Part shown: in pieces, positions 53,314 to 61,028 of the stretch
Numbering within the stretch: position 1 is the first letter of the stretch
How the letters are laid out: every line of letters starts with the position of its first letter
Source of the DNA: Salinibacillus aidingensis
Lineage (GTDB): Bacteria; Bacillota; Bacilli; Bacillales; Alkalibacillaceae
Assembly: GCF_039522525.1 (NCBI RefSeq)
Contig: NZ_BAAADO010000006.1
Coordinates: 124,001 to 188,000 of the forward strand
Direction: 5' to 3'
Length of the DNA: 64,000 nt
Position numbers and translations under genes: made by a program
Notes under the pieces: generated by a model
What the model saw: only the letters and a program-made list of their open reading frames with translations
Told to the model about the DNA's origin: nothing
The model's database searches: none

Positions 53314-54855
53314 ATGACAGGAACGATTTATTCATTAATTCCACCACTTATTATGATCATCTTAGTATTACTAACGAGGAAGGTTCTCCTTTCCTTGGGT
53401 GCAGGAATTCTTCTGGGGGCACTCTTTATTCATCAATTTGATATAGGTGATTCACTGAAAGAAGTTTGGAATTCTTTTTATGGAATCTTTATTGATGGAA
53501 ACGCCCTTAATATCGGCAATTTCTATTTGCTATTATTTTTAATTTTCCTTGGGATGATGACGGCATTTATGACTGCTTCAGGCGGCACACAGGCATTCGG
53601 AGCGTGGGCCAGCAAGAAAATAAAGACCAAAAGAGGAGCTCAATTACTGCCTTCTGTCTTAGGAATTATTATTTTTATTGACGATTATTTTAATAGTCTT
53701 GCCGTTGGACAAGTTTCCCGTCCACTTACAGACCGTCATAAAGTTTCCCGGGCAAAGCTTGCTTATCTGATTGATTCAACATCTGCACCTATGGCGGTAT
53801 TATCACCTGTTTCAAGTTGGGGTGCTTATATTATTGGTACGATTGGAATTATCATTGCGGATCATGAATTGACGAATTTTCAGGCGTTAGGTTCCTTCGT
53901 TCAAATGATTCCGATGAATATTTATGCCATTATCGCTATCGTATTGGTCTTCTTTGTCACCCTGTTCGAACTTGATCTGGGCGCTATGAGAAAACATGAA
54001 CAGCGTGCAGAGGAAACAGGTGATTTAGTTGATCCGGAAAGAAAAGATATACCAGGTGACCTTAAGGATCAATTCGCACAGGTTGAGTCCGGCCGTATTT
54101 TCCACCTTCTTGTACCGATTATTGTTCTTGTTATCTCCACGGTTTCAGCTATGATTATCACAGGTATGCAAAATAGTGGGGCAGGCGCTACATTGCTTAC
54201 AATCTTTGAAAATACGAATGTAAATAAGTCTTTATTTAGTGGAGGACTTATAGCCGTTTTACTTGCATTTTTATTTTATCTCTTACAGGGTGGAAAGAAA
54301 TCTCCTTCCCTTAAAGTTCTTGCTGAAGGAACAAAATCCATGCTTCCGGCTATCTATATTTTAATTCTGGCGTGGATGATTGGTACGATTATTGAAAACC
54401 TTCAGACTGGCGAATATCTGGCACAGGTCGTACAGGAATCTGAATTAAGTTTAGCTTATTTACCATTAATTATTTTTCTCGTTTGTGGATTTATGGCGTT
54501 TGCTACAGGTTCTTCCTGGGGAACATTTGGCATTATGCTTCCGATTGCAGGGCAAATTGCCGTTGCCATTGATGTGAATATGCTTCTGCCAGCTCTGGCT
54601 GCGGTGCTGGCTGGTTCAGTATTTGGAGACCATTGTTCACCGATCTCTGATACAACCATTCTGTCTTCTACAGGAGCAGGTTCGCACCATATCGATCACG
54701 TCATCACTCAAATTCCATACGCCGTCATTGCAGCACTGGTTACAGTGGTAGGATATCTTATCTTAGGATTTACCGGCTTTGTATGGATTTCATTATTCGC
54801 TTCCATTTTACTGTTGCTTGTCATTGTTATGGTTTTAAAACGAATAGCAGGATAA
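53314..54855 (+). CDS. NhaC-family transporter, probable lysine transporter
   Basis: A 513-residue membrane protein of the NhaC antiporter family with about twelve helices; F-I-D-D-Y-F-N-S-L, D-S-T-S-A-P-M-A and D-H-C-S-P-I-S-D-T are family motifs. A lysine riboswitch in front implies it moves lysine (family members of this kind have been proposed as lysine transporters) rather than acting as a housekeeping Na+/H+ antiporter. ATG 53314 follows GAAGGGAGAG. Single gene with its own terminator. Confidence 0.85.
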   Translation: MTGTIYSLIPPLIMIILVLLTRKVLLSLGAGILLGALFIHQFDIGDSLKEVWNSFYGIFIDGNALNIGNFYLLLFLIFLGMMTAFMTASGGTQAFGAWASKKIKTKRGAQLLPSVLGIIIFIDDYFNSLAVGQVSRPLTDRHKVSRAKLAYLIDSTSAPMAVLSPVSSWGAYIIGTIGIIIADHELTNFQALGSFVQMIPMNIYAIIAIVLVFFVTLFELDLGAMRKHEQRAEETGDLVDPERKDIPGDLKDQFAQVESGRIFHLLVPIIVLVISTVSAMIITGMQNSGAGATLLTIFENTNVNKSLFSGGLIAVLLAFLFYLLQGGKKSPSLKVLAEGTKSMLPAIYILILAWMIGTIIENLQTGEYLAQVVQESELSLAYLPLIIFLVCGFMAFATGSSWGTFGIMLPIAGQIAVAIDVNMLLPALAAVLAGSVFGDHCSPISDTTILSSTGAGSHHIDHVITQIPYAVIAALVTVVGYLILGFTGFVWISLFASILLLLVIVMVLKRIAG

Positions 54856-54861
54856 TATACT

Positions 54862-54893
54862 GAAGAGCAAGGCTTAGGCTTTGCTCTTTTTTC
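54862..54893 (+). terminator. Terminator of the NhaC-family gene
   Basis: AAGAGCAAGGC pairs with GCTTTGCTCTT and is followed by TTTTTT. Confidence 0.88.
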
Positions 54894-55040
54894 TTGGCCT
54901 AGGAAATTATAAAATAAACGATATTTGGATAAGAAAAACAGGGGAGGCCACGGCCGGCTCCAGCCCCCAGTGACTAGCGAGACTTCCTTCACCTCCGTCC
55001 GATAAGTCAACATCAACTCTCTACGTTCGTTGTGTTTCCT

Positions 55041-55157
55041 TTTCCGCGTGTTAACTGGCTGTAAGACCCCCTGTAAGAAATAAGTGGGGGTCAACAGCCA
55101 GTAAACACCCGATTTGTTCAACTAACAATCGAACCCCCACTGATTGAGTTTCACTTT
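55041..55157 (+). repeat. Interspersed repeat family C, copy C2 (inserted in A2)
   Basis: From TTCCGCGTGTTAACTGGCTG to CCCCCACTGATTGAGTTTCA then CTT. Contains GACCCCC...GTGGGGGTC and TAACTGGCTGT...ACAGCCAGTAA pairs. Its presence inside A2 fixes both its ends. Confidence 0.78.
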
Positions 55158-55193
55158 ATCTCCTACGGCTCAGTCCAGTCCGTACGTCGCTAA

Positions 55194-55318
55194 TTTAAAA
55201 GCGGAGGCGACCGTTTAGGCCCGACGGCATAAGCAGAATCTTCGGAGTGGCCATATTTTGGCCATGGAGGAAATTTTGCTTATGATCGCTTGGGCCTGGG
55301 AGCCGTAGCTGGATAAAC
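55194..55318 (+). repeat. Interspersed repeat family B, copy B2 (inserted in A2)
   Basis: AAAAGCGGAGGCGACCGTTT to GAGCCGTAGCTGGATA, matching B1 with GGCATAAGCAGAATC and its inverted partner. It interrupts A2 between GTCGCTA and AACGGGCG. Confidence 0.75.
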
Positions 55319-55395
55319 GGGCGCTTCCGCCTTTGTTCTATTCGTCATGATGAAAAGAATTTCGACATTGAAAACGCATACTCAAAAATAATCCT

Positions 55396-55423
55396 TTGAC
55401 ACTAGGACTATTTGTTGTATAAT
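55396..55423 (+). promoter_or_regulatory. SigA-type promoter of the NSS symporter
   Basis: Consensus TTGACA, 16 bases, consensus TATAAT, about 60 bases before the start codon. Confidence 0.8.
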
Positions 55424-55483
55424 ACAGACAAGTTAAAATTATCTGAAAACAGGTAATAATCTAAATAAAGGGAGGTCCTATTC

Positions 55484-57019
55484 ATGCAAAATCGTTCACA
55501 ATGGGGAACAAGATTAGGTTTCTTACTTGCTGCCATGGGTTCAGCTATTGGACTTGGCAACATCTGGCGTTTTCCCGCAACAGCTTACGAAAATGGCGGG
55601 GGAGCATTTTTTGTTCCTTATTTATTTGCATTACTAACAGCAGGTATTCCATTGCTTATTATGGAATATACAATTGGGCATAAGTATCGTGGCTCTGCAC
55701 CAAAATCACTTGGCCGTGTAAGTAAAGGCTTCGAATGGATTGGATGGTGGCAGGTATTAATTTCCTTTGTCATCTCTACATATTATGGAGCCATTATCGC
55801 ATGGGCAATTATGTATTCCTATTATTCCTTTGGGCAAGTATGGGGAGATGATACTACAGGATTCTTTACTGGTGATTTCCTGCAAATGACAGATGCGGGT
55901 GCATTTGGAGGATTAGTTCCAACAATACTAATACCTCTCATAATCGTTTGGGTATTAGTATTAGGTATTCTGCTTGCAGGTGTAAAGAAAGGGATAGAAC
56001 TTGCTAATAAAATTTTCATCCCACTACTTGCGGTATTATTCTTGATTATTGTTATTCGTGCTGTAACACTTCCAGGTGCTGCGGAAGGATTAAATGAATT
56101 CTTCCAGCCAAACTGGAGTGAAATCATGAATGGATCAGTTTGGGTAGCTGCATATGGACAGATTTTCTTTAGTTTATCGATTGGTTTCGCTATTATGATT
56201 ACGTATTCATCTTATCTTAGCAAGAAATCAGACATTACAAATAATGCCTTTATTACAGGTTTTGGTAACTCTTCTTTTGAATTACTGGCAGGTATAGGTG
56301 TGTTTGGTGCCCTTGGGTTTATGGCACAATCTACTGGTCAGGAGTTTACCGAAATAGTTCAAGGAGGAGTTATGCTGGCGTTCTCGGTATTCCCGCAAAT
56401 TATTAATGAAATGCCGGTAATGTCAGGTCTGTTTGGTTTCTTATTCTTTGCCTCTTTAACATTAGCAGGTTTATCATCGCTAATATCCATTTCTGAAACC
56501 TATGTAGCTGGTGTTCAGGAGAAATTTAATGTTTCAAGAACTGCTTCAGTGCTCATTGGCGGCGGTATTGCAGCTGTTATTTCGATTGCCTATGCCAGTC
56601 AAGGTGGTCTGGTTCTCCTTGATACCGTTGATTACTTTATCAACAATTACGGTGTAGCACTGGCCGGCTTGTTTGAGGTAGTTGCAGTTGCCTGGTTCGC
56701 CAGAGGATTGAAGGATCTGCAAAACCACGCCAATTCGGTATCAGATATTCAACTTGGCGGATGGTGGCGTTTCTGCCTTGGTTTCATCACTCCGATTGTA
56801 CTGGGGTACATGATGCTGCAAAACATACGTAATGAAGTTACAGGGGAGCCATATGAAGGCTATCCAATTGAGTTCCTGTTTAACTTTGGCTGGATTGTTG
56901 CTCTAGGTGCAATGATGCTAGGAGCGGTTATCACCATAAAGAGATGGCCGAATCGTGATTTGGATTATAAACGCCATTCATCTGTAGAAACATCAGAAGA
57001 TAAGGAGGTTGCGCAATAA
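55484..57019 (+). CDS. NSS-family sodium-dependent amino acid symporter
   Basis: A 511-residue neurotransmitter:sodium symporter (LeuT fold) with twelve helices. The N-terminal M-G-S-A-I-G-L-G-N-I-W-R-F-P signature forms the sodium and substrate site. The next gene encodes a MetS-like small subunit; with MetP of Corynebacterium such a pair imports methionine and alanine, so this may take up those amino acids (inference). AAAGGGAGG precedes the ATG. Strong SigA promoter. Confidence 0.9.
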   Translation: MQNRSQWGTRLGFLLAAMGSAIGLGNIWRFPATAYENGGGAFFVPYLFALLTAGIPLLIMEYTIGHKYRGSAPKSLGRVSKGFEWIGWWQVLISFVISTYYGAIIAWAIMYSYYSFGQVWGDDTTGFFTGDFLQMTDAGAFGGLVPTILIPLIIVWVLVLGILLAGVKKGIELANKIFIPLLAVLFLIIVIRAVTLPGAAEGLNEFFQPNWSEIMNGSVWVAAYGQIFFSLSIGFAIMITYSSYLSKKSDITNNAFITGFGNSSFELLAGIGVFGALGFMAQSTGQEFTEIVQGGVMLAFSVFPQIINEMPVMSGLFGFLFFASLTLAGLSSLISISETYVAGVQEKFNVSRTASVLIGGGIAAVISIAYASQGGLVLLDTVDYFINNYGVALAGLFEVVAVAWFARGLKDLQNHANSVSDIQLGGWWRFCLGFITPIVLGYMMLQNIRNEVTGEPYEGYPIEFLFNFGWIVALGAMMLGAVITIKRWPNRDLDYKRHSSVETSEDKEVAQ

Positions 57020-57126
57020 TGACAGGAAGCGCCATTGCAATGTTCGTTATCGGTGGGGTGATTATCTGGGGCGGCCTGCTTGGAAGTGTATTTTACGCAA
57101 GAAAGGTTGCCAAAACGAAAAAATAA
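57019..57126 (+). CDS. MetS-like small subunit of NSS transporter
   Basis: A 35-residue protein: one transmembrane helix (A-M-F-V-I-G-G-V-I-I-W-G-G-L) and a basic tail ending K-T-K-K, the MetS pattern. AAGGAGG lies upstream, and its ATG overlaps the symporter stop by one base, so it is made with the large subunit. It is easily missed because of its size. Confidence 0.85.
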   Translation: MTGSAIAMFVIGGVIIWGGLLGSVFYARKVAKTKK

Positions 57127-57172
57127 GGAGAAAAAAGCTGTTTCACTTTTGTGAGGCAGCTTTTTTTCTCCT
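57127..57172 (+). terminator. Terminator of the NSS operon
   Basis: GGAGAAAAAAGCTG pairs with CAGCTTTTTTTCTCC. Confidence 0.85.
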
Positions 57173-57175
57173 TAT

Positions 57176-57335
57176 GCAGTCGGGTCTAATCAGTCGCCTC
57201 CGCTCTTCGTTGTCAAGCTCCGGCTCACAGGTCTGCGCGGATATAAGTTAGAGCCATTACGTGGCAAAATCGTACCACTTCATGTCTTCGTCTTATCCCG
57301 CGAGCCCTATTCGTTCGCCTCCGCTCTTCGTAAAT
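57176..57335 (-). repeat. Two fragments of the GCGGAGGCGA-type repeat
   Basis: Fragments at about 57188-57236 (TCGCCTCCGCTCTTCG, then AAGCTCCGGCTC) and 57310-57335 (TTCGCCTCCGCTCTTCG). The second encodes the last codons of lytH. Both are related to the ends of families A/B. Confidence 0.5.
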
Positions 57336-58293
57336 AAGGATAGGGGTCAAAGGAGTGTTCGGTTTCTCCGGTGTCTTTGTACATTCCATAGTGCAGATGG
57401 GGAGGGAATTTGCCGGATGTTCCCTTAGGACCATAGCCTGATGCTCCTACATATCCGATAACATCCCCGGGTTTAACAACCTGACCGACCTTAATATTGT
57501 CCTCGTATCCATTTAAGTGAGCGTAATAATGATAAATGTTGTGTGTATCCCGGATTCCTATGCGCCAGCCTCCGTAACGGTTCCAGCCTTTCATCTCAAC
57601 TACACCATATGAGGTGGAACGGACGGGGACACCATAATTGGCAAAAATATCTGTACCTTCGTGAATACGTCTCCCGCCAAATCCGCGTGGATCTCCCCAT
57701 GTATTACGGTAACTGTAATTGTAGCCTTTTGGTAAAGGGAAAGCGTGTTCCTCTAAATTCAGCGTTTTAAAAGATTTATAAACCTTTGCCGTATTCATAA
57801 TGGTCTGTACAGATAATTCCCGATTATAAAAATCCCAAATAGCAATTTTAATGTCCTGTTTTGAATGACCACGTCTGGAGAACCAGTCTGCCATCGTCTG
57901 GATAATATCTTCATCATCGGTTCTGTCAGCAATGTTATCACCGTTTCCGTCTGCTCCAATTCCGTTAAAGAGGTCAATGAATGCCTTATGCTGTTGATCA
58001 TTTTCAGAAGGATTGGTCTTGCCATTCCATAAATTTTTTGGAAAGGTGATACTGATAATCCCGCTTTCTGAAGCATATTCATCATGGATATTTCGTTCAT
58101 ATTGATCTATGGCAGCATAGTAATACCAGGGGATTTGAGAAATGGCCTCTGCTTTTTGATAAAGTGCCATGCGCATTTCCTGTTTTTCTTCATCTGTTAA
58201 TTCTTTTTCTTCTGTATCTGATTCAGCCATTGTATAATGCGGAAGAAGTACGATTGCAATCATAACGGCCAGAATTTTTACTGCGAATTTCAT
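57307..58293 (-). CDS. lytH: Sporulation L-Ala-D-Glu endopeptidase LytH (M23)
   Basis: A 328-residue secreted protein: signal peptide (first 23 residues), a helical middle, and a C-terminal LytM/M23 domain with zinc ligands in R-R-I-H-E-G-T-D and P-P-H-L-H-Y-G. In B. subtilis LytH trims stem peptides in spore cortex. Length and the neighbouring yun/yut genes agree. The last residues R-A-E-A-N-E are encoded in a GCGGAGGCGA repeat, so the natural C-terminus seems replaced by repeat sequence. ATG 58293 with GGGGTGAAAG upstream. Confidence 0.88.
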   Translation of the reverse strand: MKFAVKILAVMIAIVLLPHYTMAESDTEEKELTDEEKQEMRMALYQKAEAISQIPWYYYAAIDQYERNIHDEYASESGIISITFPKNLWNGKTNPSENDQQHKAFIDLFNGIGADGNGDNIADRTDDEDIIQTMADWFSRRGHSKQDIKIAIWDFYNRELSVQTIMNTAKVYKSFKTLNLEEHAFPLPKGYNYSYRNTWGDPRGFGGRRIHEGTDIFANYGVPVRSTSYGVVEMKGWNRYGGWRIGIRDTHNIYHYYAHLNGYEDNIKVGQVVKPGDVIGYVGASGYGPKGTSGKFPPHLHYGMYKDTGETEHSFDPYPYLRRAEANE

Positions 58294-58472
58294 ACTTTCA
58301 CCCCGTAAAATCAAATGATATGTCTATTATTTGATAGTTATAGGAAAACATAATTGGAACATTTATCCTTGAGAAATGTGAACTCAGGATTTAAACTTTC
58401 TTAATGATAAAAAGGCTGACAGTGATTCCTTTATGATCCATAAGATGAAAAGCGATTAGAATCAAAGGAAAT

Positions 58473-58508
58473 CCCTTGTCTGATTCTGACAAGGGAGAAC
58501 GTTTTTTT
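58473..58508 (+). terminator. Hairpin with T tract before repeat C3
   Basis: CCCTTGTC pairs with GACAAGGG; GTTTTTTT follows eight bases later. No rightward gene is seen upstream, so its role is unclear; it may be the landing site of C3. Confidence 0.45.
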
Positions 58509-58660
58509 CACGCATTCACTGGCTGTAATACCCCACTTCAAGTCTTGAGGGTAATTCACCAAGAACTAAGTGGGGATAAACGGCCAGTAAATTCCTGATA
58601 AGTTCAACTAACCATCAGTGGGGATGGGGAAATCCCCACTGAAGGAAGTGACACTTTATT
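58508..58660 (+). repeat. Interspersed repeat family C, copy C3
   Basis: TCACGCATTCACTGGCTGTA at the left, ACGGCCAGTAAATTCC, GTTCAACTAACCATCAGTGG, and CCCCACTGAAGG to CACTTTAT at the right. It matches C2 along its length. It lies between lytH and yutC, the place where B. subtilis has lipA. Confidence 0.75.
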
Positions 58661-58673
58661 TTGCTTAGGCCTG

Positions 58674-59249
58674 TTACATTTGATTTTCTGTTTCATGGAT
58701 CCCCTCTTCAGGGGCTTCTTCCTTTATTTGTTCAATTAATTCATCAACTGCACGCTTGGGTCCGTCCTCTGTTGTTGTATTGTTACTTAAACTCTGTAAA
58801 TCATCAAAGGTATGAGATTCGGTTGAAATGTAGATATTGTACCATTGAGGGAGGAAGGACATCGCTGTTTTTTTGACTTGTTCGGTTGTATGCCCGGTAT
58901 CTTCTGATTCTTCAGAAGGAGTATAGGCAATGAATGTGTGGCTGTCTGTTATTAACGTCGCAGCTTCTTCAACAGTCGGCATTTGCAGTAAGGTTTTCGT
59001 AATCATATCTGCCATCTGCTCCCGATCGATTTCAGGCTCGAAGTTCTGTTCCCTTTCTGTATTCAATTGTTTTTCATTGTAACGGACATATCCATATTGG
59101 GAATTCTGTTTTTCTTCAGTTGTTCGAGTATTCATATTATCAGGTGTTTTCCCCTTAAGTGTGCCATTGTCAGCACCCTCCTGCATGGTACATCCTGACA
59201 TAAACAGTATGAAGATACTCATTCCACCATAAAAAATGGCTTTTTTCAT
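58674..59249 (-). CDS. yutC: YhcN/YlaJ-family sporulation lipoprotein YutC
   Basis: A 191-residue lipoprotein with lipobox M-S-G-C and a YhcN/YlaJ domain (M-A-D-M-I-T-K-T-L-L-Q-M-P-T-V-E-E-A and H-T-F-I-A-Y). Relatives are spore membrane lipoproteins involved in germination or outgrowth. AGGAGGTTT precedes ATG 59249. Divergent from yutD as in B. subtilis. Confidence 0.8.
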   Translation of the reverse strand: MKKAIFYGGMSIFILFMSGCTMQEGADNGTLKGKTPDNMNTRTTEEKQNSQYGYVRYNEKQLNTEREQNFEPEIDREQMADMITKTLLQMPTVEEAATLITDSHTFIAYTPSEESEDTGHTTEQVKKTAMSFLPQWYNIYISTESHTFDDLQSLSNNTTTEDGPKRAVDELIEQIKEEAPEEGIHETENQM

Positions 59250-59400
59250 AGACGAAACCTCCTGTATATTCAATGTTCTAATGAATGGGTCCATCCTATT
59301 CATACTATCCCTTAGCTTGTTTCAAAAATTTCTGTTCATGCTAAGAATTATGCTCTCCTGTAAAATGGAAAATATGATACACTGTATACAGGTGATAAAG

Positions 59401-59676
59401 ATGTTAGAGTTTTACGGAAAACAATATGAAGTGCTGGATAATTACCGAAACGGTTTTCAGGAGGATGCTGTTAAGGAAAGATTTAGTGATATTTTAACGA
59501 AGTATGATTTTATCGTAGGAGATTGGGGTTATGGACAGCTGAGAATGCGAGGCTTCTATGATGATCAAAATCCCAAGGCATCCTTTGATACGAAAATTTC
59601 CACGCTGGAAGATTACTTGTATGAATACTGTAACTTTGGTTGTGCCTATTTTGTTATGAAAAAGCAGGATGTTTAA
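59401..59676 (+). CDS. yutD: DUF1027 protein YutD
   Basis: A 91-residue protein with the YutD hallmark Y-D-F-I-V-G-D-W-G-Y-G-Q-L-R-M-R-G-F-Y. Widely conserved in Firmicutes; function unknown. ATG 59401 has AGGTGAT upstream. Terminator follows at once. Confidence 0.88.
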   Translation: MLEFYGKQYEVLDNYRNGFQEDAVKERFSDILTKYDFIVGDWGYGQLRMRGFYDDQNPKASFDTKISTLEDYLYEYCNFGCAYFVMKKQDV

Positions 59677-59712
59677 AACCCGTTGGATGTGGTTGTCCAA
59701 CGGGTTTTATTA
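59674..59712 (+). terminator. Terminator of yutD (bidirectional)
   Basis: AAAACCCGTTGGA pairs with TCCAACGGGTTTT. It lies between convergent genes and has T runs on both strands. Confidence 0.88.
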
Positions 59713-59731
59713 ACTTCTGCTGTAATCCATT

Positions 59732-59995
59732 TCAGTCTTCTTCATCGTGGGTAGGATGTGAATGGGGGAACTGTCTTGGTAAATCTTCATGTAAGTGTTT
59801 ATTTTCATAGTTGAAGCCGGTATAATGCCTTTGTCCTTCAACAATCTCTTTATTTTCAACTTTTGAGTGTTTACGGATGGGTGATCCATAAGGTCCATCA
59901 GGTAATTCTTCAGGTACCGCATATTCTCTTTGGACCTCGGCGTTAGCAAAATCATCATAGTCCTTCTTTTCACGATCACGACGTTTATAACTCAA
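59732..59995 (-). CDS. Small conserved cytosolic protein
   Basis: An 87-residue, highly charged protein (K-R-R-D-R-E-K-K-D-Y-D-D-F at the start, R-Q-F-P-H-S-H-P-T-H-D-E-E-D at the end) of a type I recall as an uncharacterised Bacillaceae 'cytosolic protein'. The TTG at 59995 gives a nine-base gap to AGGAGG; a TTG two codons earlier is only three bases from it. An overlapping frame lacks the ribosome site. Confidence 0.7.
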   Translation of the reverse strand: MSYKRRDREKKDYDDFANAEVQREYAVPEELPDGPYGSPIRKHSKVENKEIVEGQRHYTGFNYENKHLHEDLPRQFPHSHPTHDEED

Positions 59996-60053
59996 ATGCA
60001 AAACCCTCCTTTGAACTATTATTATAGCCCGGGAAGGGGATTTTCATGAGTAA

Positions 60054-60323
60054 TCAAAGAACCTCAAAAAGGAACTCCCTGAATTCTTCTGCTTCAATTT
60101 CGGTTAAATGGAAGGCATGCTCTAAGTATCCCTTCTCTCTTAAATCATCCTCACCAATTATGGCAAATCGACTTCCCTGGAGATCCATGACCACCTTTTT
60201 CCCATAGTAGCGATCTGTTGTAATAATAGCGAGATCATAACGGCTATCCTGTCCCATAAAACTGACATAACGAATATCCGCCTGTTCCTGTTCATCATAC
60301 AAAAAGAATCTTTCTTCCGCCAT
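60054..60323 (-). CDS. DUF3055 family protein
   Basis: An 89-residue protein with F-F-L-Y-D-E-Q-E-Q-A-D-I-R-Y-V-S-F-M-G and R-Y-D-L-A-I-I-T-T-D, the DUF3055 pattern found near yutD in Bacillaceae. Function unknown. AAAGGAG before the ATG. The 230 bases between it and yutE contain no other gene I can support. Confidence 0.8.
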   Translation of the reverse strand: MAEERFFLYDEQEQADIRYVSFMGQDSRYDLAIITTDRYYGKKVVMDLQGSRFAIIGEDDLREKGYLEHAFHLTEIEAEEFREFLFEVL

Positions 60324-60556
60324 GTTCGTACACTCCTTTTATTACGAATGAACGAGCTGTAATTCTTGCCACAAGATATGTGGAAAACAACGGTGAAGTT
60401 GGCGCTTATCAGCTCGTAACTGGATCTTGTTCCTTATCATAGCAAATTTAAGGGATAGATGAAATATAACTTCCTTTATTCAACAATAAAATTAATTTAT
60501 GGTAAGATGTTATGGAGAAATAACTTCAGGAAGCCACTAATTTGGAGGGGTTAACC

Positions 60557-61015
60557 ATGTATTTTGTTGATCGGGATAAAATTGAACGGACGTTATTATA
60601 TAACGAAGTGGTGCTGCAGCAGTTTCAGCAAAATCATTATGAGACATTTTTGGAAAAGATGGCCCTGGAACGTATGGCTCAAATGTTCATAGAATCTGTT
60701 ATTGACGTAGGAAATATGATGATTGACGGGTTTATTATGCGTGATCCCGGCAGTTATGAGGACATTATTGATATTCTGGTTGATGAAAAGGTTCTTCCGG
60801 CTGATGAACAGGATCAATATAAAGAAGTGTTTCAATTACGAAAAACAATGGTAAGAGATTATTTAAATGTGGATCATGAAAAGATAGAAAATGTGCTTAA
60901 AAAGAATTTGAATGCTTTTAGTACGTTTAGTGAAAGGGTTCGTACATATCTGGAGAATGAATTAGGCCCTGTAACTGCCTTTACAAAATCTACGGATGAA
61001 CAAACCGACGTTTGA
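60557..61015 (+). CDS. yutE: DUF86/HepT-like protein YutE
   Basis: A 152-residue all-helical protein of the HepT/DUF86 family. HepT toxins carry R-x4-6-H-x-Y; here the matching segment is L-R-K-T-M-V-R-D-Y with Arg for His, and no MntA-like antitoxin gene adjoins it. So it is probably not an active toxin. ATG 60557 follows TTTGGAGGGG. It ends 13 bases before yutF. Confidence 0.82.
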   Translation: MYFVDRDKIERTLLYNEVVLQQFQQNHYETFLEKMALERMAQMFIESVIDVGNMMIDGFIMRDPGSYEDIIDILVDEKVLPADEQDQYKEVFQLRKTMVRDYLNVDHEKIENVLKKNLNAFSTFSERVRTYLENELGPVTAFTKSTDEQTDV

Positions 61016-61028
61016 TAAGGAGATTGGA

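Larger units (their letters stand above)
54899..55345 (-). repeat. Interspersed repeat family A, copy A2, interrupted by C2 and B2
   Basis: The outer parts (54899-55040, 55157-55193 and about 55317-55345) align in order with A1. They are split first by a family C element and then by a family B element. The joined ends reproduce A1 sequence such as GTGTTTCCTT/TATCTCC and GTACGTCGCTA/AACGGGCG. Confidence 0.82.

Noticed and set aside
54708..55121. A 137-codon minus-strand frame at the end of the NhaC-family gene
   Set aside because: Runs through a terminator and repeat A2; no ribosome site or family signal.
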